A stretch of DNA of 64,000 bases from JAVJSU01 sp040219275 (GTDB lineage Bacteria; Chloroflexota; Anaerolineae; Aggregatilineales; Phototrophicaceae), in NCBI GenBank assembly GCA_040219275.1, contig JAVJSU010000100.1, positions 94,336-158,335 of the forward strand, read 5' to 3'. The notes under the pieces are model-generated. The model searched no databases. It had not been told where the DNA came from and was given only the letters and a program-made list of their open reading frames with translations. The stretch's first letter is position 1. Each line of letters begins with the position of its first letter. The translations under genes and the position numbers were made by a program. Positions 10,116 through 19,433 of the stretch are shown here, piece after piece.

Positions 10116-10869
10116 CCAGCGCCGCCCGTAAAATCGCGTTGAGTGACCACGCTGTAGAATCGGTTGATCCGGTCACCGTTTCAGCCGTGCCATGTGTGAT
10201 GATCTTGCCTTGATCGATTATCAAATAACTATCGGGTTGGTCATCTGTTGGCAGGGCATGACTGCTAAACAGCACCGTCATACCGTTTTTGGTGCGCTCG
10301 CGTAAGGCGTTCCACAATACCTCAGCGGCATTCGGATCAAGTGGACCGAAAGGTTCGTCCATTAGCAACAACGATGGATTGACCAGAAACGCCATACAGA
10401 CCGCCAATTTATAACGCATCCCGCGTGAAAATGTGGTCGGCGAGGCGTTATGACTCTCCCACAAATCGAAATCATGTAGGAGCACTTCCGCGTTCAGTTT
10501 CCAATTGGTGATATGGTGCAATTGGGCGATAAATTGCAGATGTTCCCATGCGGTCAGTTCGTCATAAAAGGGCGGTGTATCAGGAATGAGCATCGTTTTT
10601 TCGCGTGCCGCACGTTCGTTCAGCGAGGTACGCACGCGATCAATAATAATATCCCCGCGTTCGATGCCTGCCCACGCCGCCAAACAGCGCAATAACGTAG
10701 ACTTGCCCGCGCCGTTACGCCCGACCAGCGCGACCAACTGCCCCTTATCCAGCGAAAAAGAGACATTTGTTAGCGCCGTAGCACTACCGTAGCGATAAAA
10801 CACCTCATTAACGACGAGAAGCGCATCATCATTTACGTCTTCAGCGTCTTCAATTTCCATATCAGCCAT
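10108..10869 (-). CDS. ABC transporter ATP-binding protein
   Basis: 253 residues. Walker A reads GRNGAGKST, the signature region is FSRGMRYKLA (a degenerate LSGGQ) and Walker B is LLLMDEPFGPLD, followed by the H-loop SSHA. Domain order is that of the CcmA/NatA-type exporter ATPases. It energises the membrane protein encoded just downstream, with which it overlaps by 8 bases. The reading frame is open upstream to 10944, but ATG 10869 is preceded by GGAG at 8-base spacing and starts just before the conserved domain, so the shorter form is chosen. Confidence 0.88.
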   Translation of the reverse strand: MADMEIEDAEDVNDDALLVVNEVFYRYGSATALTNVSFSLDKGQLVALVGRNGAGKSTLLRCLAAWAGIERGDIIIDRVRTSLNERAAREKTMLIPDTPPFYDELTAWEHLQFIAQLHHITNWKLNAEVLLHDFDLWESHNASPTTFSRGMRYKLAVCMAFLVNPSLLLMDEPFGPLDPNAAEVLWNALRERTKNGMTVLFSSHALPTDDQPDSYLIIDQGKIITHGTAETVTGSTDSTAWSLNAILRAALDE

Positions 10870-11052
10870 CAAATACACTCCAACTTGAGTAAATTGCTCC
10901 TGGAATAGTAGCTGATGTTTGGTTGGATTTCGAGTGACGGTCATGCTGAGGATGTTTAGATGTCGATGAACAACTTGCTAAAGTCAAACGCAAAATCGGG
11001 GAGCACATCGCCACCGGACAACATTTGTGGTGGGGGTGAGCGGTATAAGCAA

Positions 11053-11081
11053 ATGGGGAACTGTATGTTTAAGTTCCCCAT
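11053..11081 (-). terminator. stem-loop after the secreted-protein gene
   Basis: ATGGGGAACT (11053-11062) and AGTTCCCCAT (11072-11081) form a perfect 10-bp stem with a 9-base loop, 14 bases past the stop of the minus-strand gene at 11095. Reading along the minus strand, a short T-rich stretch (TTTGCTT) follows. Likely an intrinsic terminator with a weak U-tract. Confidence 0.6.
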
Positions 11082-11094
11082 CTGATCTTGTGAC

Positions 11095-11829
11095 TTAGTC
11101 GTTTAGTTGAAGCTGTAAAGTAAATCCTGCCGTAACTTCCCTAAAGTTGAAGTCGAAAAGTGCTTCGCCGACAGACACGATATATGTGGTACTGGCTGAG
11201 AAATTCCCTAATGTTGCGATGGTTAGTTCGTCACCCTGAGCAGTAGCGATTTCTTCCAAACCACCAGAGTCATCACTTAGCGTGTTCACCGAGACTTGGG
11301 GCGACATTTCTCCCATCATTTTTTCGTAAGAAACTGCGAATGTAGTCGAAGATTGAACTAGGTAGTATTGACTTCTACCTTCGCTACTTACTGATCCTTC
11401 TATGGGAATATCAATGGTAATTTCTTCGGGCTGAATCAGTTCCAATGTGAACTCTCCCACGCTATCACCTGCGCGTCCATCTCTACGTCCGGCAATAATG
11501 GTATAAGTTCCGTCAACAGGAATTTCTGCGACGAGGACGGCTGAACCGATATTAAAGCCTCCTGAGGTATCTGTCAGAACACGATTATCCGTGCCTAAAA
11601 GAATCAGTTCGGGACTATTGAGGTCTCCAAGTGCGTCAACGGGTGTCATTTCGACAATGATTACATCTCCTGTTGCGCTCTCGAACGTATACTCAACTTC
11701 AAATTCATCGTTAGTCAATTCACCCGTTACTATGTCACCATAAGTGAGAGTTGATTGGGCTTGAAGAGGAATAATCATTAGCGAGACAGTCATTATTGCA
11801 ATTATCAACATTACTTTTTTATTAAACAT
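11095..11829 (-). CDS. secreted PPC-like domain protein
   Basis: 244 residues. The signal peptide is MFNKKVMLIIAIMTVSLMII followed by PLQAQ (cleavage near residue 25). The mature part has the pattern of bacterial pre-peptidase C-terminal (PPC) beta-sandwich domains: GELTNDEFEVEYTFES, then DVIIVEMTPV, and VDGTYTIIAGR with a GEFTLEL end strand. A second similar half begins at ~135 (IPIEGSVSSEGRSQYYLV). No catalytic motif was found; the likely role is extracellular binding or structure. It lies between a P450 gene and the ABC exporter on the same strand, with its own terminator. Confidence 0.72.
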   Translation of the reverse strand: MFNKKVMLIIAIMTVSLMIIPLQAQSTLTYGDIVTGELTNDEFEVEYTFESATGDVIIVEMTPVDALGDLNSPELILLGTDNRVLTDTSGGFNIGSAVLVAEIPVDGTYTIIAGRRDGRAGDSVGEFTLELIQPEEITIDIPIEGSVSSEGRSQYYLVQSSTTFAVSYEKMMGEMSPQVSVNTLSDDSGGLEEIATAQGDELTIATLGNFSASTTYIVSVGEALFDFNFREVTAGFTLQLQLND

Positions 11830-11873
11830 TAGCTTCTCCTGATTTAAAATATAATATTAATTATAGATCAAAA

Positions 11874-13226
11874 TCAGAGAGGCTTAGTTAAGATTTTATG
11901 CGTTTGTTTTTTTACCCGCATCTTCACACCGGGGCGTGGCTCAAGTGTCGCGCCCATATGAACGCGTACATCGTTTTGAAGCAATCGTAAGTCGTAGCGT
12001 TGCAAAATCCGCGCCAGCACCACTTTCGCCTCCACTTGAGCGAACGCGCCACCGATGCAATTGCGTGGACCGCCACCAAACGGGATAAATGTGTACGGTT
12101 CGGGTCGATGGTTGTCGATAAAGCGTTCCGGCTTAAACGCATCCGGTTCGCTCCAGTAATCAGGGTGACGATGCGTGAGGTAAATCGAATACAATACGCG
12201 CATCTCTGCTGGAATATGAAAACCGTTGAAGTCTAAATCCCGCGCCGCAAACCGTGACCCCAGATGGATCGGCGGATACAGGCGCAGGCTCTCATCAATC
12301 ACCGCGCCAAGATACGTCAAATCCCGCAGATGTTCAAATTGTGGTTCGCCATCACCGATTACGGTTTGCACTTCTTCTCGCGCCCGTTGCATTGCGTCTG
12401 GATGTTTGCCTAGCAGATACAGTGTCCATGCCAGATTCGCCGTGCTGGTATCATGTCCTGCAATCAACATCGTCATCAGTTGGTCACGGATGAGGCTATC
12501 GGTCAACGCAGAGTCATGCACCAGCGCACCCAGCAAATCGTCGTCTCCGCCGGGGAATTTACGCCGTTCCGCGATGATCTGAAACAGATACGTGTCAATC
12601 TCACGTAATTTTCGGTTGTAGCCCATTGGTGCGAATCCCCGCCACACGACCCACAATCCCGGCGAGATATATTTGACTGCCCGCAGAACGCCCGCCCACA
12701 GACGCGCCATCTCCGGCGAAAAATCGACGTTAAACAGGCTGTCGGTGAGGATGAGCAGGGCGATTTTACGCGCTTCGATCAGCATGTCATAGGTCGCGCC
12801 AGTGTGCCAGTGTGCGGTGATTTCGTCCGTACGCTTGACCATCGTTTCGACGTATTGCGTCAACATCCGGCGGTGCAAAGCGGGATTCATCACCCGCCGT
12901 AGCGCATCATGCGAGTCGCCGTCTTCCATCAACACGCCATGCCGTAACAGCAACGCAATAGGTTCGCCTTCCATGCGCCAGCGCATATCATCGCGGGATT
13001 CCACCAGCAGAAAACGCGCCGCTTCCGGTCCGACCAGCATAATGGGGTTAAATCCGGGAAAAGTAATGCGAAACACGTCTCCCAATTCTTGATGGAAGAC
13101 CGCCAGTGCATCCATCGGACTGCGCGTTTGGAGCATCCGTTTGAGGGCAATTAGCCCGATCTCGCGCCCCGGTTTAGGTGCGGATTTTAGTATGTGGTGT
13201 TGTGTTGTGGGCGGGTGTTCGGTCAC
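11874..13226 (-). CDS. cytochrome P450
   Basis: 450 residues, a complete haem-thiolate monooxygenase. The I-helix oxygen-activation motif AGHDTS is at 256-261, the K-helix ExxR (ESLR) at 312-315, PERF at 366-369 and the haem loop FGGGPRNCIGG with the proximal ligand Cys390. There is no N-terminal membrane anchor, so the enzyme should be soluble. The arrangement (PFGGGPRNCIGG, AGHDTT-like) is nearest to the CYP4/CYP102-like class that acts on fatty acids or terpenoids, but the substrate is not predictable here. No ferredoxin or reductase gene is adjacent, so electrons must come from a partner encoded elsewhere. Confidence 0.95.
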   Translation of the reverse strand: MTEHPPTTQHHILKSAPKPGREIGLIALKRMLQTRSPMDALAVFHQELGDVFRITFPGFNPIMLVGPEAARFLLVESRDDMRWRMEGEPIALLLRHGVLMEDGDSHDALRRVMNPALHRRMLTQYVETMVKRTDEITAHWHTGATYDMLIEARKIALLILTDSLFNVDFSPEMARLWAGVLRAVKYISPGLWVVWRGFAPMGYNRKLREIDTYLFQIIAERRKFPGGDDDLLGALVHDSALTDSLIRDQLMTMLIAGHDTSTANLAWTLYLLGKHPDAMQRAREEVQTVIGDGEPQFEHLRDLTYLGAVIDESLRLYPPIHLGSRFAARDLDFNGFHIPAEMRVLYSIYLTHRHPDYWSEPDAFKPERFIDNHRPEPYTFIPFGGGPRNCIGGAFAQVEAKVVLARILQRYDLRLLQNDVRVHMGATLEPRPGVKMRVKKQTHKILTKPL

Positions 13227-13317
13227 GGATTACGTTTCTTCCATCCGGTAATTTGTCTTATCCTACACTGTCATTCCCATAAACAGAAGCCATGCACGCC
13301 ACTCTTTAAGTGACCCC

Positions 13318-13350
13318 TAAACAAAAGAGCGACCTGCTGTGCAGATCGCC
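13318..13350 (-). terminator. intrinsic terminator of the Bax-inhibitor-family gene
   Basis: GCGACCTGC (13329-13337) and GCAGATCGC (13341-13349) form a stem with one C-A mismatch and a TGT loop. On the minus strand the hairpin is followed by TCTTTTGTTT, a good U-tract. It lies 25 bases after the stop at 13375. Confidence 0.7.
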
Positions 13351-13374
13351 CTTTATATTCAGTCAATAGAAATG

Positions 13375-14160
13375 TTAGTCACGCCCACCCGCAAAAATAC
13401 GCAGGAGGAAGAGGAACAGGTTGATGAAATCGAGGTAGAGCGTCAGTGCGCCAAGAATACTAACCTTTGCGGCGAGATCGCCATTTGCCTGAATCTCTGG
13501 GTTCATACTTAATTGTTTGATCTTCTGCGTGTCATAGGCGGTAAGCGCGGTAAAGATGACGACACCGGCAATGCTAATCAGGAAGCCGAGTGTGCTACTG
13601 CCGATGAACATATTGATGACCATTGCAATCACCAGACCGATCAGCCCCATGAATAGGTATGTACCCATCTTGGTCAAATCCATGTTGGTGGTGAATCCGA
13701 CGATGGTCATCGCACCAAAGAGACCTGCCGCTGTGCCGAATGCACCATACAGCGCCCCCGGATCATACATCGAGTTGGGGACGACGACACCCGCACTATT
13801 GACGACTGTCGGCGAGAGAAAGGCGAATAATGTCAGTGAAAGTGAAAAGCCCATCACTGCCGCAAAACCGAAAAACATCCCCGCCGCAACATTGGGGGTC
13901 ATCCATGATTTGTTTAAACCGATACTCATGCCGATAGCGATACCGATAAGGGCGATAAAGGTGATGATGCCCACGCCGGGTTGTGCGCTCAAACTCAGCA
14001 AGGAGTCATTGGTGGCGACGACCCACGCAACCACCGCGGTGGTCAACAGACCAAAGCCCATCCACACATAGACGAACTTCATGATGCGGTTGATCTCTAT
14101 GCCCGGTGCGCTGATCGGACTGCTATAGGTAACATTGTCATTCTGATTAAAGTAACTCAT
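13375..14160 (-). CDS. Bax inhibitor-1/YccA family membrane protein
   Basis: 261 residues with about seven closely spaced transmembrane helices after a 25-residue polar N-terminus. Helix one begins FVYVWMGFGLLTTAVVAWVV. The C-terminal segment SIAGVVIFTALTAYDTQKIKQL followed by a final hydrophobic helix (LYLDFINLFLFLLRI) is the hallmark of the BI-1/TMBIM family (UPF0005), including the paired-acid region DTQKI. In bacteria these proteins act as pH-sensitive calcium leak channels or interact with FtsH; here only the family is certain. Single gene with its own terminator, divergent from the solute-binding gene at 14419. Confidence 0.93.
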   Translation of the reverse strand: MSYFNQNDNVTYSSPISAPGIEINRIMKFVYVWMGFGLLTTAVVAWVVATNDSLLSLSAQPGVGIITFIALIGIAIGMSIGLNKSWMTPNVAAGMFFGFAAVMGFSLSLTLFAFLSPTVVNSAGVVVPNSMYDPGALYGAFGTAAGLFGAMTIVGFTTNMDLTKMGTYLFMGLIGLVIAMVINMFIGSSTLGFLISIAGVVIFTALTAYDTQKIKQLSMNPEIQANGDLAAKVSILGALTLYLDFINLFLFLLRIFAGGRD

Positions 14161-14418
14161 TTATTCCCATCGCTCCTACCCATATCTTAGGTATCTATAG
14201 TGGCGAAAAATTCACGATACATTTCATAATTATACTTGAAATTACCAATTTTACTCGCGAATTTACACGGATCTTATACGAGATTAATGTTTTATTGTGT
14301 TTTACGTTGGAGGTTACAATAAAAAGTGCAAAGCGTGACCTCTAATCTTTGGGGGAGCGTAAACTAGAGAAACAGCTACAATATTGATTAGGTAGGCAAC
14401 AAAGGGAAGTTCAACCTT

Positions 14419-15519
14419 ATGAAACGTGGCACTATCGTTCTTATCATATTTGCCATCATTGCCGCAGGTGTTGTGGGCGTTAGCCTCTTCCTGCAAAATC
14501 AACCCCCATTAGAAATCACCGTCGCTGTTGACCCGCTTGCAGAAGATTGGATCCGTGAATCCGCTGATGCTTTTAATGCCAGCGACACGCTCATTAATGG
14601 GACGCGCCGTGTACAGGTCAATGTCATTTCCACCAGCGATCTGGATGTATGGCAAAATACACGCACCAATTTCTGGACAGCGGAAAATCACCCTGAATTG
14701 TGGATTCCTGCCTCGTCTGCTTCTGTGACGTATGCGGCACGGGCGAACATCCCCTTTAATGTTGTTACAGAGTCAACTGCCCGCACACCGTTACTGTGGG
14801 GTGGTTATGCGAATCGTGTAGATTTACTGACCGCAGATGGCGAGGCGTTCGATTGGTCGCAGGTCGTCATGGCGGCGGAAACTGAATCATGGCAGGCGTT
14901 GGGTGGTGGCAATGGCTTCGTTAATCTCGCATTTTTACTGCCGGATCGCACCATGGGCGGTTTAGGCGTGTTACTCTCCGCTTCCGCCGCCTATAACGAC
15001 ACAGTGAACCTCAGTGGTGGTGTGATCAGTCGTGATTTTTACGATTGGCTCACCCCTGTGATTGATAGTGTGCAGAACTTCAACACCATCGGCAATGATA
15101 TTGCCCAATTTATGGCGCGGAATAGAGCCTCTGTCGATATTGCCATCGGACCGGAAGTGCAATGGCTGAACGGGCTAGATGGCATTACACGCAATGGAGA
15201 AGTCCGCTTTAGCTATCCCGAATACGCATTTGTGTTTGATTTTCCTGTCGCGCAATGGGAAGACCCCGCTACCACCAGCGAAGAACTTAGCGCAGGGCAG
15301 GCATTTGCGAATTATCTACTGGACGATGCCCGTCAAACCCGCGCCATCGCGCACGGATTGCGTCCCGCAGTGGGTGCGCCTCCTGTAACAGCGTCCTTAT
15401 TTAGCACAGCAGAGGCTTATGGCGTATTGATTGACCCGCCGTTGGATACAAACGTGATTCAACCACCGTCCGCTACGGATATTCAAAGTTTAATTCAGTG
15501 GTTTACCACGACACAGTAA
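14419..15519 (+). CDS. solute-binding-like exported protein
   Basis: 366 residues. An N-terminal signal anchor (MKRGTIVLIIFAIIAAGVVG) leads into a periplasmic-binding-protein fold: ITVAVDPLAEDWIRESADAFNAS, a central WQALGGGNGFVNLAFLLPD region, and a C-terminal YLLDDARQTRAIAHGLRPA helix typical of family-1 extracellular solute-binding proteins. No lipobox cysteine is present. It is followed 65 bases downstream by a paralogue carrying an extra VWA domain, and no ABC permease or ATPase lies next to the pair. It may therefore serve a binding or sensing role rather than classical import. An AAGGGAAG stretch precedes the ATG. Confidence 0.72.
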   Translation: MKRGTIVLIIFAIIAAGVVGVSLFLQNQPPLEITVAVDPLAEDWIRESADAFNASDTLINGTRRVQVNVISTSDLDVWQNTRTNFWTAENHPELWIPASSASVTYAARANIPFNVVTESTARTPLLWGGYANRVDLLTADGEAFDWSQVVMAAETESWQALGGGNGFVNLAFLLPDRTMGGLGVLLSASAAYNDTVNLSGGVISRDFYDWLTPVIDSVQNFNTIGNDIAQFMARNRASVDIAIGPEVQWLNGLDGITRNGEVRFSYPEYAFVFDFPVAQWEDPATTSEELSAGQAFANYLLDDARQTRAIAHGLRPAVGAPPVTASLFSTAEAYGVLIDPPLDTNVIQPPSATDIQSLIQWFTTTQ

Positions 15520-15584
15520 AGAAACAAGAGATTTCTGACCGCTTTTTGACGGTTTTAATCAGGAACAAGAGGAGTATCAAAAAA

Positions 15585-17366
15585 ATGAAACGGCTATTTA
15601 TTCTTTTCACGGTGATGGTGTTGGCATTAGCCGCCTGCGATTCTGGGGAGTCTCCCAGCGGGGTAGCCTCAACCAATGGCGTATCCATTCCATCGAACGC
15701 CATACAGATCGATATTGTCTATGCGCCGGAATCTGATCTTTATATGCCACAGACGATTGAAGAATTTAATCGTGCTTATGCCAACGGCACCAATCCCGTT
15801 ACTGGCGCAGAATTGGCAAGCGGTGAACGTCCCATTTATGTGACCGGAGTCACCGGCTCATCTGGTACGGTTATGCAGGGGATCGTCAACGCCTTCATCG
15901 CGCCGAACAATAGCAATGTTGTCCGTCCGGTGATCTTTCAGCCATCGGTGAGTCATTGGCTGGCGCTGGCGAATTTCCAATCCGGTCGTCAGGTGTTTGA
16001 CCTTTCCGATGCCCGTGCAACCGCACTTGCACCCGTCGTCATGGCGATCTGGGAAAGTCGTTTAAACGGCATCCGTGAGACTGTCGCTGAACGTGATGGG
16101 ATTCCGCTCGATCAGGTCGAAATCGGCTGGGAAGAATTGCTCGAAGTGCTTAATAGCCCCAATGGTTGGCAAGATTTCGGTATCCCCAATGGACGGCGTA
16201 CCGTCTACTACGGACACACCGACCCGTTCATCAGTTCAACCGCATTATCGACGTTGATCGCCGAATTTTACGCCGCGTCGCGTGCAAACGGTTTCACCGG
16301 ACGCGAAATTGGTCTCGATCAGGTTAATGACGAAGCTGTGCAAGATGGTGTACGCGACATCGAACAGTTGATCCGTCATTATTCCAGCCGGACAACCGAG
16401 TTTAAAGAATATATCGCGCAGGGACCGGACTATCTGGATTTCGTCGCGCTGGAAGAAAACGACCTCATCTTCATCAACCTCGGACGTACCGAAGTGCAAC
16501 CGCCGGAACCCCTTGTCGCGCTCTATCCAAAAGAAGGTACGTTCGTCCATGAGCATCCAATGGGTATCGTCAATGCGGATTGGGTGACGGATGAACAACG
16601 TGAAGCGGCGCGTGTTTTCACTGATTATGTGCTGACCGTGCCTGTGCAGGAACGCATCATGGCGGAGGGTTTCCGTCCTGCAAATCCAGCAGTTACGCTT
16701 GGCTTCCCCTTCGTGGCGCAAAATGGTGTCGCGCTGGATAACTCCTTCTTGACGCTGGATGTACCCACGCCGGATGTCATCGCTTCTATTCAACAAAGTT
16801 GGTCATTCGTCAAAAAACAGGCGGACATCTGGCTCTTGATCGACGTGTCGGGGTCGATGGGCGAAGGCAGTAAGCTATCGCAGGCACGGGAAGCGGCGCT
16901 GGCATTCCTCGATAACATGGAACCGAGCAATCGCGTTGGTTTAGCCGTCTTTAGTGAGGACGTTCGCATTGTGGTTGATCTGGATACCTATGAAACCAAT
17001 CAGCAACAACTGCGTTTGCAGATTGGGTCGCTACAACCGGAAGGCGGTACGGAGCTATACGGCGCGGTGCAAGAGATTGTCGGCACGGTGACCGCCAGCG
17101 AAGATTCTGATCGTATCCGTGCAGTGGTCTTGCTCAGTGATGGTGAGGACACCGGCAATGAAGGCGTAACGCTCAACAATGCCACACAAGCGATTTCCGC
17201 TAGTCGTGACGCGCTTAATCCTGTCATCGTCATTCCGGTGGCGTATGGCTCTAATGCGGATATTAACGCGCTGAACGCGATTGCCCGTTCCAGCAATACC
17301 CGCGTGCAATCCGGTGATCCCAACAACATTTCCGCCGTGCTGGATGTCATCAGCAGTTACTTCTAA
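15585..17366 (+). CDS. lipoprotein with solute-binding and von Willebrand A domains
   Basis: 593 residues. The lipobox LALAAC at the end of a short hydrophobic signal marks a lipoprotein. Residues ~40-400 are a solute-binding-protein-like domain related to the preceding gene (IQIDIVYAPES at the start, VFTDYVLTVPVQERIMAEGFRP near the end). Residues ~414-590 are a VWA domain with the MIDAS motif DVSGS at 420-424, VGLAVFSEDV, a conserved GGTELYGAV and VVLLSDGEDT. The frame is open back to 15498, but ATG 15585 has a GAGGAG ribosome site and starts the signal peptide. Probably surface-exposed and metal-dependent in binding; the ligand is unknown. Confidence 0.85.
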   Translation: MKRLFILFTVMVLALAACDSGESPSGVASTNGVSIPSNAIQIDIVYAPESDLYMPQTIEEFNRAYANGTNPVTGAELASGERPIYVTGVTGSSGTVMQGIVNAFIAPNNSNVVRPVIFQPSVSHWLALANFQSGRQVFDLSDARATALAPVVMAIWESRLNGIRETVAERDGIPLDQVEIGWEELLEVLNSPNGWQDFGIPNGRRTVYYGHTDPFISSTALSTLIAEFYAASRANGFTGREIGLDQVNDEAVQDGVRDIEQLIRHYSSRTTEFKEYIAQGPDYLDFVALEENDLIFINLGRTEVQPPEPLVALYPKEGTFVHEHPMGIVNADWVTDEQREAARVFTDYVLTVPVQERIMAEGFRPANPAVTLGFPFVAQNGVALDNSFLTLDVPTPDVIASIQQSWSFVKKQADIWLLIDVSGSMGEGSKLSQAREAALAFLDNMEPSNRVGLAVFSEDVRIVVDLDTYETNQQQLRLQIGSLQPEGGTELYGAVQEIVGTVTASEDSDRIRAVVLLSDGEDTGNEGVTLNNATQAISASRDALNPVIVIPVAYGSNADINALNAIARSSNTRVQSGDPNNISAVLDVISSYF

Positions 17367-17390
17367 ACCGTCATAAATTCACGCTATCTA

Positions 17391-17427
17391 CGCGCCTCTG
17401 TTCACTGTGACAGGGGCGCTTTTATTT
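17391..17427 (+). terminator. intrinsic terminator
   Basis: GCGCCTCTGT (17392-17401) pairs along its whole length (one G-T) with ACAGGGGCGC (17410-17419), 8-base loop, followed by TTTTATTT. It closes the solute-binding/VWA transcription unit. Confidence 0.85.
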
Positions 17428-17557
17428 GGTATCTGTCGAAATCGCCAATGTTTGTGCTATTGGATTTGAGATGTATTGACTGATGAAATCTGTTGCCAGT
17501 TTGCGTTAATATTGATATGACTTTTACAACACTTTCAACCGAGGCACAAAACACGCT

Positions 17558-18151
17558 ATGACTCCCATCATCCGGCAGGCAACCCCCGAAGATGCCACTC
17601 AAATTCTGGAAATCTATGCCCCGATTGTTGAGCAAACAACAATATCTTTTGAGATTTCTCCACCCTCAGTAGGAGAAATAGCGGAGCGCATCATCCATTA
17701 CACCGAAAAATATCCCTGGCTGGTTTTAATGGATGGCGACAATCTGATGGGCTATGCCTATGGCAGTACGCATCGGGCGCGGGCGGCATATCAATGGTCG
17801 GTGGAGGTGTCCGTCTATACCCATGAAAACTATCGTCGGCGCGGGGTGGGGTATGCGGCGTATAAAACCTTGCTTGATGTTTTGCGCTTGCAGGGATTTT
17901 ATAACGCCTACGCGGGAATCACCTTGCCCAACGACCCGAGTGAGGGCTTTCATCGTGCGCTTGATTTTCAACCGATTGGCGTTTATCACAACATCGGTTA
18001 TAAGCATCTCAAGTGGTGTGATGTCGCATGGTATGAACTCGCGTTGCAGGATTACGGCGATAATCCGCAACCGCCAACGCCCATAGGCGAAGTGCTTTCC
18101 AAAGACGCTTATTTACATGCGCTTGAATCCGGGTTGACATATCTCAAATAA
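17558..18151 (+). CDS. GNAT acetyltransferase, phosphinothricin-acetyltransferase type
   Basis: 197 residues. The beginning IIRQATPEDATQILEIYAPIVEQTTISFE and the acetyl-CoA loop ENYRRRGVGYAAYKTLL (about 90-106) are characteristic of the Pat/MnaT subgroup of GNAT enzymes. These N-acetylate phosphinothricin, methionine sulfoximine or other small amines. The C-terminal GITLPNDPSEGFHRALDFQPIGV with FxxxGYKHLKWCDVAWY is also typical of that group. The ~25-residue C-terminal tail is slightly longer than usual. It lies alone between two terminators. Substrate is inferred from family only. Confidence 0.85.
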   Translation: MTPIIRQATPEDATQILEIYAPIVEQTTISFEISPPSVGEIAERIIHYTEKYPWLVLMDGDNLMGYAYGSTHRARAAYQWSVEVSVYTHENYRRRGVGYAAYKTLLDVLRLQGFYNAYAGITLPNDPSEGFHRALDFQPIGVYHNIGYKHLKWCDVAWYELALQDYGDNPQPPTPIGEVLSKDAYLHALESGLTYLK

Positions 18152-18190
18152 AAAAGGGACAGTTTACTGTTACGCGAACTGTCCCTTTGC
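18151..18190. terminator. bidirectional intrinsic terminator
   Basis: GGGACAGTT (18156-18164) and AACTGTCCC (18177-18185) form a perfect 9-bp stem flanked by AAAAA on the left and TTT on the right. It sits between the convergent acetyltransferase (+) and anti-sigma (-) genes and can serve both. Confidence 0.8.
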
Positions 18191-18203
18191 TCATTCACAA
18201 ACA

Positions 18204-19433
18204 TTAAGGCGCAGATTCTGTTCCTTGCCATTCCGCCGTGCGCGTCAGGTAGAAGGCATCTTGCGTCAGGCGAACATAGGGGAACCATGTCGGTATCGGC
18301 GTTGGATCGCCCGGACGATATACCGCTGTCGGTTGGATAATCCCACCTTCAGGTGCAGTGGCTACAATCGCTCGCGTTGGCGGTGGTAATGGTGTGATCG
18401 TCGCACTCGGCAAGATCAGCGGTAAGTCCGTCGCTGTCGGTGTGATCGTTGGCGTTGCCGTGCGTGTTGGTGTCGGCGGGATGCGAGAAGTTGCCGTAAA
18501 GGTCGCAGTGTTGATGGTGTTTTCAATCGGTACATCGAGCGTTGCAGTCTGATTGGCGTTCGAGGTTGGTGTGAGTGTTATCGTTGGTGAAAGCACAATT
18601 GTCTGAGTCAATGTCGCCGTTATATCATTTGCATCAATGAAATCAACGCCATTATTCTGCTGAGTTGGATCGCCACTCCCGTTTAATGGGCTTAATGGCA
18701 AAGTTTCCAGCACAGGCTCAATAAGCGTGATAAATTGCGCGTGTGAAGCGTCTTCGCTGTCAATAATATGCTCTGCCTGTAGATCGGCGGCGAGCACGGT
18801 CAAATAGGCTTGTAACTCCGGCGACTCATCCGCGTATTGGATGGCTTTCTGCGTCGCTTGCCATAAATCTTCCAGCATTTCAGGCGTTAATGCGTCCTGA
18901 TCTACACCAAATTGTGCCTCTTTAAAGCGTGTTTCTGCCAATTGCACCCATACATCATCCAATTGTCCTGTGATGCTAGCCAGCACAATAATGATCGATT
19001 CCCACATACGCTTAACTGGATAGAGCGTTTCGCCGGGCATACTATCTGCGGATGCGGCGACCACACCGCCACCACTACCCATTGCGATCAACACGGCGAT
19101 CAAGATAATCGCGGCGGCACGTCCCAGAATCATCGGTGGGCGGAACGGGATGGTTTTTGCCGTTGGTCGGTGCGGTCTGGTTGTTTCGGTGATTGGCTTT
19201 TCGTCGCCCATCAGCCCCATCAAGTGGGCTTCCAGGGCATCCACGCTGGAATCACTCATTGCAGGAGACTTCAACCGTGATGCCAATAGCGCCACCTGTA
19301 AATCCGGCTTCAGATCCTCTGCGTATTCAGGATACAACGCTAAACACGCGTCTAAAGTGCGCTCTCCGCTAAAGAGGGCATCCAGACAATCGTCAAGTGC
19401 AGTGTAAAAGTCCAAAGCGCGTTCGTCGTTCAA
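18204..19433 (-). CDS. anti-sigma-factor-like membrane protein with DUF5667-type domain
   Basis: 409 residues. An N-terminal cytosolic helical part (ALDFYTALDDCLDALFSGE, then LYPEYAEDLKPDL) is the region expected to hold the sigma factor. One transmembrane helix follows (~105-128, AAAIILIAVLIAMGSGG). The outer part begins ASADSMPGETLYPVKRMWE, a DUF5667-type motif. The last ~150 residues are a low-complexity Thr/Pro tail, as in cell-wall-spanning linkers. Its ATG overlaps the sigma gene by four bases (19430-19433), so the two are one operon. It presumably inhibits that ECF sigma factor and transmits an envelope signal. No classical zinc-binding HxxxCxxC motif is visible. Confidence 0.8.
   Translation of the reverse strand: MNDERALDFYTALDDCLDALFSGERTLDACLALYPEYAEDLKPDLQVALLASRLKSPAMSDSSVDALEAHLMGLMGDEKPITETTRPHRPTAKTIPFRPPMILGRAAAIILIAVLIAMGSGGGVVAASADSMPGETLYPVKRMWESIIIVLASITGQLDDVWVQLAETRFKEAQFGVDQDALTPEMLEDLWQATQKAIQYADESPELQAYLTVLAADLQAEHIIDSEDASHAQFITLIEPVLETLPLSPLNGSGDPTQQNNGVDFIDANDITATLTQTIVLSPTITLTPTSNANQTATLDVPIENTINTATFTATSRIPPTPTRTATPTITPTATDLPLILPSATITPLPPPTRAIVATAPEGGIIQPTAVYRPGDPTPIPTWFPYVRLTQDAFYLTRTAEWQGTESAP

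Noticed and set aside
16245..16796. 183-codon open frame antisense to the VWA lipoprotein gene
   Set aside because: Shadow frame; its composition follows the sense codons.
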